Part shown: in pieces, positions 42,132 through 50,516 of the stretch
Numbering within the stretch: the first letter of the stretch is position 1
Layout: every line of letters begins with the position of its first letter
From: Chryseobacterium indologenes
GTDB taxonomy: Bacteria; Bacteroidota; Bacteroidia; Flavobacteriales; Weeksellaceae
Reading direction: 5' to 3'
DNA length: 64,000 nt
Assembly: GCF_002025665.1 (NCBI RefSeq)
Contig: NZ_CP018786.1
Span: 2,356,001 to 2,420,000 of the forward strand
Made by a program: the position numbers and the translations under genes
The notes under the pieces: generated by a model
Database searches by the model: none
The model's input: only the letters and a program-made list of their open reading frames with translations
What the model was told of the DNA's origin: nothing

Positions 42132-43085
42132 ATGAATATTAAAATTTCGACGGCACAATTTGAAAACAAAAGTGGTGATAAAGTTTATAACCTATCCGTT
42201 ATAGAAAAATTAGCTGGAGAGGCAGCATCCAAAGGTTCTCATGTAATTGTTTTCCATGAATGTTCCATTACAGGCTATACTTTTGCCCGAAAACTTTCCA
42301 GAGAGCAACTTATTGATATTTCAGAACTTATTCCGGATGGTGAGAGTATTAAAAGACTACAAGAGATTTCTACAAAGCATAATATCACCATACTGGCCGG
42401 ATTGTTTGAGAAAGATGAACATGATAACATCTTCAAGGCTTATGTTTGTGTAGACAAAACTGGATTAAAAGCAAAGTACAGAAAACTGCATCCTTTCATC
42501 AATCCGCATCTTACACCAGGCAATGAGTATTGTGTTTTTGATATTATGGGCTGGAAATGTGGAATTCTCATCTGCTATGATAATAATGTTATTGAAAATG
42601 TAAGAGCTACAAGACTTTTGGGTGCAGAAATCATTTTCATGCCCCATGTTACGATGTGTACGCCTTCCACAAGGCCGGGAGCTGGGTTTGTTGATTCTCA
42701 GCTTTGGGACAAGAGGGTAGCAGATCCTACATCTTTACGTCTTGAATTTAATGGAATGAAAGGGCGGGACTGGCTGATGAAGTGGCTTCCGTCCAGAGCT
42801 TATGATAACGGAGCGTATATTGTTTTTTCAAATCCAATTGGTATGGATGATGACCAGCTTAAAAACGGGTGTTCCATGATTATAGATCCCTTTGGAGATG
42901 TGATTGCAGAATGCCACTCGTGGGAAGATAGCTTTGAATCGGCTGTCATTACCTCTGAAAAACTAACTCAGGCAGGAGGGTCTCGCTATATTAAAGCCAG
43001 AAGACCTGAATTATACAGGAATATCATTGGGCAAGATCATTCATCAGAACAAAAAGTAGTTTGGCTTAACAATAATACTTATTAA
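42132..43085 (+). CDS. Nitrilase-superfamily carbon-nitrogen hydrolase
   Basis: A 317-residue cytoplasmic amidohydrolase. The catalytic triad is visible: Glu43 in VFHECSITGYTF, Lys118 in KYRKLHPF and Cys148 in CGILICYDNN. The family position GRDWLMKWLPSRAYDNGAY and the C-terminal FGDVIAECHSW follow. It resembles aliphatic amidases or N-carbamoyl hydrolases; the substrate is undetermined. It follows an AraC gene and converges on the rhodanese operon with a shared terminator. Confidence 0.92.
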   Translation: MNIKISTAQFENKSGDKVYNLSVIEKLAGEAASKGSHVIVFHECSITGYTFARKLSREQLIDISELIPDGESIKRLQEISTKHNITILAGLFEKDEHDNIFKAYVCVDKTGLKAKYRKLHPFINPHLTPGNEYCVFDIMGWKCGILICYDNNVIENVRATRLLGAEIIFMPHVTMCTPSTRPGAGFVDSQLWDKRVADPTSLRLEFNGMKGRDWLMKWLPSRAYDNGAYIVFSNPIGMDDDQLKNGCSMIIDPFGDVIAECHSWEDSFESAVITSEKLTQAGGSRYIKARRPELYRNIIGQDHSSEQKVVWLNNNTY

Positions 43086-43090
43086 AAAAT

Positions 43091-43125
43091 TGAATCTCTT
43101 CTGTAATAATAGCAGGAGAGATTCA
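43091..43125. terminator. Bidirectional hairpin terminator
   Basis: Arms TGAATCTCTTCTG and CAGGAGAGATTCA, one mismatch, between the convergent nitrilase and rhodanese genes. Confidence 0.78.
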
Positions 43126-43131
43126 TTGCTT

Positions 43132-43488
43132 TTATGGATGGATAGTTGCCTCCAGGTCGGTCCAGGCACCTCCGTTATAGATATGTTTAAAGCCTCTTTC
43201 TTTCAGGATATTTTCGGCTTTTACGCTTCTGAGTCCGTGAGAACACACTGTGATGTATGTTCTTTTCGGATCTAATTCTACATACCTTTCTCTGATTGTT
43301 CCTAAAGAAATATTCACAGAACCTTCTATATGCCCTGTTTTATATTCCTTTTCCGTTCTTACATCCAAAATGACAGCTCCTTTTTTGAGGAGTTCCGGTA
43401 AACCGTTATCTAAGGTCTGGAATCGGTAAACCTTGTAGACTACATACAGGATAAGAGCTATTCCACAGAATATAAGAATACTTTTCAT
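43132..43488 (-). CDS. Membrane-anchored rhodanese-like protein
   Basis: A 118-residue single rhodanese domain behind an N-terminal membrane segment (SILIFCGIALILYVVYKVY). The active-site loop is TVCSHGLRSVKAEN with Cys82, fitting CxxGxRS-type sulfurtransferases. It may handle sulfane sulfur at the inner membrane, domain likely periplasmic. It overlaps the DUF3817 gene by four bases and is the last gene of the operon behind the TetR operator. Confidence 0.87.
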   Translation of the reverse strand: MKSILIFCGIALILYVVYKVYRFQTLDNGLPELLKKGAVILDVRTEKEYKTGHIEGSVNISLGTIRERYVELDPKRTYITVCSHGLRSVKAENILKERGFKHIYNGGAWTDLEATIHP

Positions 43489-43787
43489 AGCTTGCTCAGA
43501 ATTTTTTTATCAACATAAAAAGTGCCGAACGGAATAAAGCAGGCCAAAATCACTTTCCAGGTTATTTCTTTAAACTTCCATTTCTGTTCTACACCAACGC
43601 TCAGTGTGTTGAACAGGAACAAGAGGAATAATGTTCCGTGTACAGGGCCGATGAGTCTTACCAATAAAGGATTTCCCATCCAATACTTCATAGGAACGGC
43701 AATGCCTATCAGCGTCAGTAATGAGATCCCTTCTAAAATAGCCAGAATTCTCAGCCGTCCGATTTTTGTTTTAAATAAATCTATCAT
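43485..43787 (-). CDS. DUF3817 membrane protein
   Basis: A 100-residue membrane protein with three helices: ILAILEGISLLTLIGIAVPM, LIGPVHGTLFLLFLFNTL and WKVILACFIPFGTFYV. The pattern EGxS ... P.K ... GPxHG ... FxxDKK is that of DUF3817. I start it at ATG 43787 (MIDLFKTKIG), two bases after the upstream gene stop; a more upstream ATG at 43832 overlaps that gene by 43 bases. Role unknown; the conserved Glu and His may bind metal or haem. Confidence 0.88.
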   Translation of the reverse strand: MIDLFKTKIGRLRILAILEGISLLTLIGIAVPMKYWMGNPLLVRLIGPVHGTLFLLFLFNTLSVGVEQKWKFKEITWKVILACFIPFGTFYVDKKILSKL

Positions 43788-43789
43788 AA

Positions 43790-44248
43790 TTATCTGAAAT
43801 AAGGTCTGTTTACAAAAGGAGAAAAAGGCCACGGAATGGCAATGAAAATAATGATCAGTGCTATTGAAAACCAGATCCCCACAGTCTTGAATTTTTCATT
43901 ATCTGAAGATCTTCTTTTGGCTAAAGCAGAGCCTATTGTAATGAGAATAATGGCTATAATCATCAGTGAAATATGAATCATTCCGAAAAACAGATGTTCA
44001 AAAGAGTCTTTAGCTTCCTTAAAATTTTTCCAAAAGTATTTGATTACCGGGCTTTTAATATAAAACACCATTCCAATAACCAGTTGGATGTGGGCTATGG
44101 TAGCGGTCCAGTGTCTTACTGCATTATCTCTTCCTGTAAATTCTCTGTCAGAATAATATCCTTTGAAAGAGCGGTATACTGCATAAGTCAGGCTTATTAA
44201 GACCAGCCATCTGGTGAGTGAATGTAAAAAAGTAAAGGTTTGGTACAT
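43790..44248 (-). CDS. Four-helix membrane protein, cytochrome b-like annotation uncertain
   Basis: A 152-residue inner-membrane protein with four helices. Several conserved His are in or near membrane segments (FLHSLTRW, VRHWTATIAHIQLVIGM, HLFFGMIHISLMI), a haem-ligand-like layout; homologues are sometimes labelled cytochrome b, but nothing here proves haem binding. First gene of the operon behind the TetR gene. The promoter box TACCTTTG (44271-44278, minus) and the palindrome at 44283-44308 lie directly upstream. Confidence 0.78.
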   Translation of the reverse strand: MYQTFTFLHSLTRWLVLISLTYAVYRSFKGYYSDREFTGRDNAVRHWTATIAHIQLVIGMVFYIKSPVIKYFWKNFKEAKDSFEHLFFGMIHISLMIIAIILITIGSALAKRRSSDNEKFKTVGIWFSIALIIIFIAIPWPFSPFVNRPYFR

Positions 44249-44270
44249 GGGTTATTTTTTTAGAACAGGA

Positions 44271-44278
44271 CAAAGGTA
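44271..44278 (-). promoter_or_regulatory. -7 promoter box of the rhodanese operon
   Basis: Minus-strand TACCTTTG matches TAnnTTTG; it lies 23 bases before the first gene, with the TetR-type palindrome four bases upstream. Confidence 0.65.
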
Positions 44279-44282
44279 TAAT

Positions 44283-44308
44283 AAAAACATACTAATTAGT
44301 ATGTTTTT
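44283..44308. promoter_or_regulatory. Perfect 26-bp palindromic TetR-type operator
   Basis: Arms AAAAACATACT and AGTATGTTTTT around AATT, with no mismatch. ACATACTnnTTAGTATGT is the core seen at operators of several TetR-family repressors. It occupies the spacer upstream of the -7 box of the membrane-protein/rhodanese operon and lies just after the TetR gene end. Confidence 0.82.
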
Positions 44309-44319
44309 GAATAAAAAAA

Positions 44320-44910
44320 TTATTGAAGCGTGTTTAAATAAGACTTAAGTCCCTTTAAATAAACAAGATATACTTCTTTTGAATTTTCAACTTTACCCAA
44401 ATTTCTTACTCCCCAATACCCGGAAATGACAAAAACACTGACTTCTCTTGCGCTGACTTCCTTTTTAATGATTCCTTCCTTTTTACCTTTTTCAATACTT
44501 TTAGTAAAAGCTTCTTCCCACTCTTTCGAAAGCTCATGTAAAGCCTGGGTAAAGGCAGTGTGCCATGGTGCCATTTGCTGCACAAAATTCGAAGTAGGGC
44601 AGCCGTACTCAACTTTTAGAAAATCATTTTCCATCAGGAGATTATGGATGATCTCGTAAATATTGTCCAGAGGATTTCTGTTGTTTTGGAGGGATTCAAT
44701 AAAGTTGCGTCTGAAGTTGGGCTTCATCAGTTCGTTGATAATAGCCAGTCCCATCTCATCTTTAGTTTTAAAATGATAGTAAAAAGCACCTTTCGTCACC
44801 TGAGTCGTTGCGATAATTTCATCAATGCTTGTTGTCTGGAAACCTTTTACATAGATTAATTCGAACGCTTTCTGGAGAATAGTAAGTCGGGTTGCTTCTG
44901 ATTTCTTCAT
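44320..44910 (-). CDS. TetR/AcrR-family repressor
   Basis: A 196-residue repressor with an N-terminal HTH (RLTILQKAFELIYVKGFQTT, then STDEIIATTQ-like SIDEIIATTQVTKGAFYYHF) and a helical ligand domain that contains YGCPTSNFVQQMA (about 102-114), typical of the TetR_C subgroup. It is divergent from the MFS exporter (45060) and upstream of the membrane-protein operon, whose promoter carries a perfect palindrome. It probably controls that operon and perhaps the exporter, though no second copy of the palindrome was found in the divergent gap. Confidence 0.92.
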   Translation of the reverse strand: MKKSEATRLTILQKAFELIYVKGFQTTSIDEIIATTQVTKGAFYYHFKTKDEMGLAIINELMKPNFRRNFIESLQNNRNPLDNIYEIIHNLLMENDFLKVEYGCPTSNFVQQMAPWHTAFTQALHELSKEWEEAFTKSIEKGKKEGIIKKEVSAREVSVFVISGYWGVRNLGKVENSKEVYLVYLKGLKSYLNTLQ

Positions 44911-45059
44911 TAAAACTGCTGATTATTGTACAAAGGAACAAATTTTAAACTTAAAATAAAACTATCATTATTCTGATACTTTAATACAATTTAAATAATT
45001 TTTATAATATAAATATTCGTCGGAAATTTGCCTTATCAATATCAACAAATTATAAGACA

Positions 45060-46277
45060 ATGAATTTTCAAAAAGAAATAGAAATCAATACTGCAACGCA
45101 GACGGTTAAAAAAGGTCTTCCTGCAGCTTTATGGGCATTAACAATAAGTGCCTTCGGAATAGGAACTACTGAATTTGTAATTGTAGGACTGCTGCCCACC
45201 GTAGCATCTGATCTCGGGATTACCATTCCGTCAGCGGGATTATTGGTAAGTCTTTATGCGATAGGAGTAGCTATCGGAGCACCGATATTAACGGCATTAA
45301 CAGGGAAAGTACCACGTAAAATACTTTTGGTTTCCATTATGATGCTATTTGTTATTGGAAACGGACTGGCGTCTATAGCTCCCAGCTTTATAACATTAAT
45401 TCTGGCAAGAATACTTACGGGATTGGCCCATGGAATTTATTTTTCCATAGGTTCTACCATTGCAGCTTCGCTAGTCCCCGAAGAGAAGAGAGCCACAGCC
45501 ATTTCTATTATGTTTGCCGGACTTACTCTTGCGATTGTAACAGGAGTTCCTCTGGGAACATTTATAGGACAGCATTTCGGATGGAGAGCAACTTTCATAG
45601 GGGTTTCAATCCTTGGAATCATTGGGTTAGTAGCCAGTTTATTATTGGTTCCCAATACGCTAAAAAATGGGAAAACAGCTTCATTAAAAAGCCAGTTTAA
45701 GGTATTGGGAAATAAACGTCTGATTTTTGCCTTTTTAATGACTGCAATGGGGTATGGAGGGACGTTTGTCGTGTTTACTTATCTGTCACCTATTTTACAG
45801 AAAATTACAGGATTTCAGGAATCTACCGTTACTTTTATCCTTTTGGTTTATGGAATTGCCATTGCTTTAGGAAACCTGATTGGTGGGAAAGTAGCGAATA
45901 AAAATCCTCTGAAAGCCCTTCTATGGATGTTTGCCGCACAGGGATTGGTATTGCTAGCGTTTTATTTCACGGTAAGCAGTCCGGTTTTAAGCATCATTAC
46001 CCTTTTTCTTTTAGGAGCTTTATCATTTGCTTCTGTTCCGGGACTTCAGCTATTGGTGGTACAAATTGCTGAAAAAGAACTTCCGGGAACCGAAGACGTT
46101 GCTTCAGGGATCAATATTGCAGCCTTTAATATGGGGATTGCAATCGGATCTTATGCAGGAGGAATGATTGTGACTTCTTCTCTAGGGCTGGAAAGTACAC
46201 CCTGGATCGGAGCTTTGTTCCTGCTGGTAACAGTTTTGATTACAGCATACAGCATCCGCTTAAGTAAGAAAAATTAA
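45060..46277 (+). CDS. MFS drug/sugar exporter (AraJ-like)
   Basis: A 405-residue major facilitator with twelve helices. Signature loops: ALWALTISAFGIGTTEFVIV, helix 2-3 LTGKVPRKILLV, and the helix 5 motif ATAISIMFAGLTLAIVTGVP of the drug:H+ antiporter (AraJ/Bcr) group. Likely effluxes a toxic compound or arabinose-type sugars; substrate unknown. Divergent from the TetR repressor gene, 149 bases apart, the classical arrangement for repressor-controlled efflux. Ends before a shared terminator. Confidence 0.92.
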   Translation: MNFQKEIEINTATQTVKKGLPAALWALTISAFGIGTTEFVIVGLLPTVASDLGITIPSAGLLVSLYAIGVAIGAPILTALTGKVPRKILLVSIMMLFVIGNGLASIAPSFITLILARILTGLAHGIYFSIGSTIAASLVPEEKRATAISIMFAGLTLAIVTGVPLGTFIGQHFGWRATFIGVSILGIIGLVASLLLVPNTLKNGKTASLKSQFKVLGNKRLIFAFLMTAMGYGGTFVVFTYLSPILQKITGFQESTVTFILLVYGIAIALGNLIGGKVANKNPLKALLWMFAAQGLVLLAFYFTVSSPVLSIITLFLLGALSFASVPGLQLLVVQIAEKELPGTEDVASGINIAAFNMGIAIGSYAGGMIVTSSLGLESTPWIGALFLLVTVLITAYSIRLSKKN

Positions 46278-46375
46278 GATTTCACGAATCGTTTTTATGC
46301 ATAATACAAACCAGGATGCTAGAGGCATGTAAATGAAGAGGGAATCAATACATTGATCATGAAGATGGTGGTTTT

Positions 46376-46403
46376 ATAAAGGCAGGTTTTTATCTGCCTT
46401 TAT
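46376..46403. terminator. Bidirectional hairpin terminator
   Basis: Arms ATAAAGGCAG and CTGCCTTTAT with an eight-base loop, between the MFS gene and the convergent pdeM. Confidence 0.8.
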
Positions 46404-46439
46404 TTTGTATAGCAAGATTGACCGATTGACCTTAGGTTA

Positions 46440-47141
46440 TTAAATCTCATAAATCTCTGCATCTGTAAACACAAAAAATGTGCTTTTCTTAGGTAGATTT
46501 TTGGTATCCAATCCTGTGAATTCACTAAAAGCAGGAAGTAACAATTGATTGTTGCTGAGCGCAAAGCAGGGAAGCCTGATATTTTTCACTGCAGAATTCA
46601 GCACAATTCCAGGGTGAATATGTCCGGTAATCTGAAACTCGGATCTTGTTGCATCAAAATCGTGAATAAAGGTAATCTCATTTGTTTCAAGAAATTCAGA
46701 CTTATGGTTAAAGCATAATTTTTCCTCCAGTGCTTTTGAAATCCGGTCATGGTTTCCTTCAATAAGATAAAACTCTAGATCAGGATATTGGCTTTTCCAG
46801 GTACAGAATTCATCTACATCAGAATTGTCTCCGGCATGAAGTAAATCTCCAACTACAATAAATTTTTCAGGCTGGAAATATTCAATCAGTGCAGATAATC
46901 TTTCCAGATCACTTTTCATAATATGATTGGCCAGTGCAATTCCATTTTTACGAAAATGGGCCGTTTTTCCGATGTGCAGATCAGAAAGAATCAATGCTCT
47001 TTCTTTTTGCCAGAATACTGCCCGCTGATTGGTCAGAGTAAAAGTTTCGTTTTGGATGGAAATATTTTTAGTTGCTATAAACACTTGATGGATTGAAAAA
47101 TGAATGTCTAAAATTAAACTATTTAGCTCATATTTAGCCAA
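46440..47141 (-). CDS. pdeM: Ligase-associated DNA damage response endonuclease PdeM
   Basis: A 233-residue calcineurin-like metallophosphoesterase. Motifs: [39 protein letters not shown] and ITGHIHPG, all metal-binding. Matches PdeM of the ligase-associated set. The start at 47141 overlaps the end of gpmA by eight bases; the first 20-25 residues have no clear family match, so a later start is possible. It sits downstream of the helicase/ligase/exonuclease genes of the same pathway, though gpmA intervenes. Confidence 0.9.
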   Translation of the reverse strand: MAKYELNSLILDIHFSIHQVFIATKNISIQNETFTLTNQRAVFWQKERALILSDLHIGKTAHFRKNGIALANHIMKSDLERLSALIEYFQPEKFIVVGDLLHAGDNSDVDEFCTWKSQYPDLEFYLIEGNHDRISKALEEKLCFNHKSEFLETNEITFIHDFDATRSEFQITGHIHPGIVLNSAVKNIRLPCFALSNNQLLLPAFSEFTGLDTKNLPKKSTFFVFTDAEIYEI

Positions 47142-47736
47142 CTTTACGGCTTACATGAAATTTTTCATCAAAAACATACGTCAGTGGAAAGCCGGTAGCA
47201 ATTTCTCTTTCTAAAATTTCTTCAGGAGAAAGATGCTCCAGATCCATAATTAAGGCACGAAGACTATTTCCGTGGGCCACAATTAATACATTTTCGCCCT
47301 GTTTTAATAATGGTCTTATCTGGCTTTCAAAATAAGGGATCACTCTGTTGTAAGTATCTTTAAGGCTTTCTCCACCTGGTGGAACTACATCAAATGACCT
47401 GCGCCAGGTATGAACCTGTTCGTCACCATATTTCAGAGCGGTTTCTGCTTTGTTTAGCCCTTCCAGATTTCCGTAAGAACGTTCGTTTAATGCTTTGTCT
47501 TTGATGACCGGGATGTTGGGATTTCCAATTTCATTCAGGATGATAGACAGGGTATGTTGTGCTCTGATTAATGCAGAAGTGAATGCAATATCTATTCTTT
47601 CTCCTTTTAAAGCAAGTCCTGCTTTTTTTGCTTCTTCAATACCGGCTTCAGTTATATCAATATCTTTCCACCCTGTAAATCTGTTTTCCAGATTCCAGAG
47701 TGACTGTCCGTGACGGACTAAGAACAATTTTTCCAT
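47134..47736 (-). CDS. gpmA: 2,3-bisphosphoglycerate-dependent phosphoglycerate mutase
   Basis: Glycolytic enzyme interconverting 3- and 2-phosphoglycerate through phospho-His9 ([19 protein letters not shown]). Other marks: [32 protein letters not shown] and [16 protein letters not shown]. Length 200 is shorter than the usual 230-250, lacking part of the C-terminal tail, as in other Bacteroidota forms. It is overlapped by pdeM downstream and thus co-transcribed with a DNA-repair gene, which is probably chance operon membership. Confidence 0.94.
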   Translation of the reverse strand: MEKLFLVRHGQSLWNLENRFTGWKDIDITEAGIEEAKKAGLALKGERIDIAFTSALIRAQHTLSIILNEIGNPNIPVIKDKALNERSYGNLEGLNKAETALKYGDEQVHTWRRSFDVVPPGGESLKDTYNRVIPYFESQIRPLLKQGENVLIVAHGNSLRALIMDLEHLSPEEILEREIATGFPLTYVFDEKFHVSRKVG

Positions 47737-47882
47737 TTTTAAATTTTATTTAAACTTCTAAGAAGGTATACTCTAAGTTACGATGATTATTTAAACTTAT
47801 CAAGAAAATTAACGTAGAATATTAGGTAATGAATAAGATTTAAAATAGAGGGGATTTATTGAAAAAAATATTGAATTAATTA

Positions 47883-50333
47883 TCAAAGATCACTTATATC
47901 AGACATTTTTAGCATTCTTTTAATTCTCGCATCCAGCCCTTCACTTGAAAGCGTTTGTCGTAAACTGTCCACTTTAATTGGAAAACTCAACGGAGTAAAT
48001 GATCGGGAATGTTTTAAAATAATTTCAGATTTTTCAATTCTTTTAAAAGCTTCTACAAGACGCTGTTCCTGAAGTTGCATATTAAAAACTTCTGTATACG
48101 CTTGTTTTATTAAAAAGTGATTAGGATCATGGTCTTCCAATACTTTAAAAATCAATCCGGCAGAACTTTGTAATGATTTGTTAGAACGTTGTTGCCCTGC
48201 ATAATTTTGAATCACCATTCCAGAAATCACCGCAATATCACGAAATTTTCTCCTTGCCATTTCCGCAGAATTGATACTTGCGATCACATCATTCATCAGA
48301 TTCTCTCTGCTTAAAATCTGTTGAAGATTGTCTTCATTTAAAGGAATTTCTTTATCGCTGAAGAGTTCAAATCCATAATCATTCATCGCCATAGAAAAGG
48401 AGATTGGGGCAAGTTTTGAGATCCGATAGGCAATCAGAGCAGCCATTACTTCGTGGACGAGACGTCCTTCAAAAGGATACATAAACAAGTGATATCCTTC
48501 ACGGTTTTTAATCAATTCCACCAAAAATTCATCTTCTTTGGGAATATGGGAGTTTTTTTCCTGATTAATTAAAAGCGGGTGTAAAAATTTAAGCTCTTTT
48601 TCCGAAGCTTTCGGATTTAAGGCATGCGAAAGTTTTTCTCTCAGAAAATGTCCCAGATTGGAACTCAAAGGAAGTCTTCCACCAAGATAGCTCGGAACCA
48701 GGGCTCTTCCTTTAGCTGCCCTCACATATACCGTCATGTCTTTGATAATCACTACTTCCAGTGTACGTCCGGCCAGAATAAATTTTTCTTCTTTTTTTAA
48801 TTTTGAAATAAAATATTCTTCAATCATTCCGATATAGCCACCGGAAATAAATTTTACTTTCAGCATGGCATCACTTACAATCACGCCCATATTCATACGA
48901 TGGAGCATAGCGATTTTTCTTGAAGTTACTTTATAAAGACCGTCTTCCATAATGACGATTTTATGGAACTCTTCATAGCTTTTCAACACACTGCCGCCAA
49001 TGGTAAGAAATTCCAGAATACTTTTCCATTCTTCTTCAAGCATTTCCTGAAATGCATATACTTTTTTAATTCTCTGATACAACTCATCAGGGTAAAAGCC
49101 GTCTCCAACCGCCAATGTCATCATAAACTGAACCAGCACATCAAAACATAAAACCTGTGGCTCTCTGGGCTCAACAACTTTTTGTTTTACGGCTTCTTTT
49201 AGAGCTGAAACTTCAATCAGTTCCAAAGAATGGGTGGGAACACAATAGATTTTGGAGGTTTCAAAAGGAGAGTGGCCGCTACGTCCGGCTCTTTGAAGAA
49301 AACGTGCAACTCCCTTGGCAGAACCAATTTGAATAACCGTATCTACAGGTTTAAAATCAATTCCAAGATCGAGAGATGATGTAGAAACTACGGCTTTTAA
49401 TTTTCCGGAACTCAAATTTTCCTCAATCCAGATTCTTAAATGAGCATCAATAGAGCTATGATGGATGGCAATCTGCCCTGCAAAATCAGGACAAGCATCC
49501 AATAAAAGCTGATACCACATTTCGCTCTGACTTCTGGTATTCGTAAATACAATGGTGGATTTTGATTCCAGAATAATGGGAACCACTTTATCTGCAAGTT
49601 TGTTCCCAAGATGTCCTGCCCAGGGCAATATCTCAATTTCATCCGGAAAAACAGGGAGAATATCTATCTTTTTCTGCTCTTTGGCTGTAATTTTTGTCTT
49701 TTTAACATCATACGGAATAAGCACTTCCATGGCTTCATCCAGATTTCCAATGGTTGCGGTGATGCCCCAGATTTTGATCTTCGGAACATATTTTCTAAGC
49801 TGCGAAATCCCGAGTTCTACCATAACTCCACGCTTTGAACCTAGTAATTCGTGCCATTCATCCACTGCTACACATTTCATATCCTTGAAAAATGTTTCAT
49901 TATTTTTCTGTGCAAGAAGCAGGTGAAGGCTTTCAGGAGTTACAACAAGAATTTCAGGCATCTTTTTTACCTGCTGCTGCCTTACTTTCGGATCCGTATC
50001 TCCGTTTCTTACGCCTACAGCCCAATCAAGCCCAATTTCATCAATAGCTTCCTGCATCGCTTTTGCAATATCTTTGGATAGAGACCGGAGCGGCGTTATC
50101 CAGATCATTTTTAATCCTTTTTTATATTGTTCGGGATGATTCAGGAAATCTGAAATTAAGGCTAAAAAAACAGAAAATGTTTTTCCAAAACCTGTAGGAG
50201 CAACGACCATTCCGCTGTATCCGTTTCCAAATTTCTTCCAGGTTTCCAGCTGAAATTTGAAAGGGGAAATACCTTTATCGGTCATCCATTGTTGAATGAT
50301 CTTTAATCCATTGGTATGTTCGAAAGTTGCCAA
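47883..50333 (-). CDS. Ligase-associated DEXH-box helicase (Lhr-like)
   Basis: An 816-residue SF2 helicase of the Lhr-like group found with PdeM and ATP-dependent ligase. Motif I is APTGFGKTFS, II VAVDEWHEL (DEWH), III ITATIG, IV-VI regions SKSTIVFTNT, STSSLDLGIDF and QRAGRSGHSP. A winged-helix and C-terminal DEAD/H-associated domain occupy the second half. It acts with the ligase and exonuclease in DNA damage response. The gene begins 183 bases after the ligase gene; the gap is filled by an inverted repeat element (50352-50511). Confidence 0.94.
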   Translation of the reverse strand: MATFEHTNGLKIIQQWMTDKGISPFKFQLETWKKFGNGYSGMVVAPTGFGKTFSVFLALISDFLNHPEQYKKGLKMIWITPLRSLSKDIAKAMQEAIDEIGLDWAVGVRNGDTDPKVRQQQVKKMPEILVVTPESLHLLLAQKNNETFFKDMKCVAVDEWHELLGSKRGVMVELGISQLRKYVPKIKIWGITATIGNLDEAMEVLIPYDVKKTKITAKEQKKIDILPVFPDEIEILPWAGHLGNKLADKVVPIILESKSTIVFTNTRSQSEMWYQLLLDACPDFAGQIAIHHSSIDAHLRIWIEENLSSGKLKAVVSTSSLDLGIDFKPVDTVIQIGSAKGVARFLQRAGRSGHSPFETSKIYCVPTHSLELIEVSALKEAVKQKVVEPREPQVLCFDVLVQFMMTLAVGDGFYPDELYQRIKKVYAFQEMLEEEWKSILEFLTIGGSVLKSYEEFHKIVIMEDGLYKVTSRKIAMLHRMNMGVIVSDAMLKVKFISGGYIGMIEEYFISKLKKEEKFILAGRTLEVVIIKDMTVYVRAAKGRALVPSYLGGRLPLSSNLGHFLREKLSHALNPKASEKELKFLHPLLINQEKNSHIPKEDEFLVELIKNREGYHLFMYPFEGRLVHEVMAALIAYRISKLAPISFSMAMNDYGFELFSDKEIPLNEDNLQQILSRENLMNDVIASINSAEMARRKFRDIAVISGMVIQNYAGQQRSNKSLQSSAGLIFKVLEDHDPNHFLIKQAYTEVFNMQLQEQRLVEAFKRIEKSEIILKHSRSFTPLSFPIKVDSLRQTLSSEGLDARIKRMLKMSDISDL

Positions 50334-50351
50334 TTCTATTTTTATTTAATT

Positions 50352-50511
50352 TTTAACGCTAAGACGCTAAGATTTTATAGGATATTATTTGTTTTTCGTT
50401 CGCAAGGGCGTTTCACTCAGCGAAGACAATGTCTTACTATTCATGAACATAGTGCCTTTGCGAACAAAAAATATTACGCTTAAGCAAAAAGTCATTGCGC
50501 CATTGCGTTAC
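50352..50511. repeat. Nested inverted-repeat element inside the DNA-repair operon
   Basis: Outer arms TAACGCTAAGACGC (50353-50366) and GCGCCATTGCGTTA (50497-50510) pair with several mismatches; inner arms GTTCGCAAGGGC and GCCTTTGCGAAC pair almost fully, and the centre holds AAGACAATGTCTT. GCGCAAAGACGC-like tips relate it to the element at 57115-57295. It separates ligase and helicase genes. Confidence 0.68.
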
Positions 50512-50516
50512 AATAA

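Noticed and set aside
49552..49926. Plus-strand ORF of 124 codons
   Set aside because: Antisense within the Lhr-like helicase gene, whose motifs are clear in the other frame.
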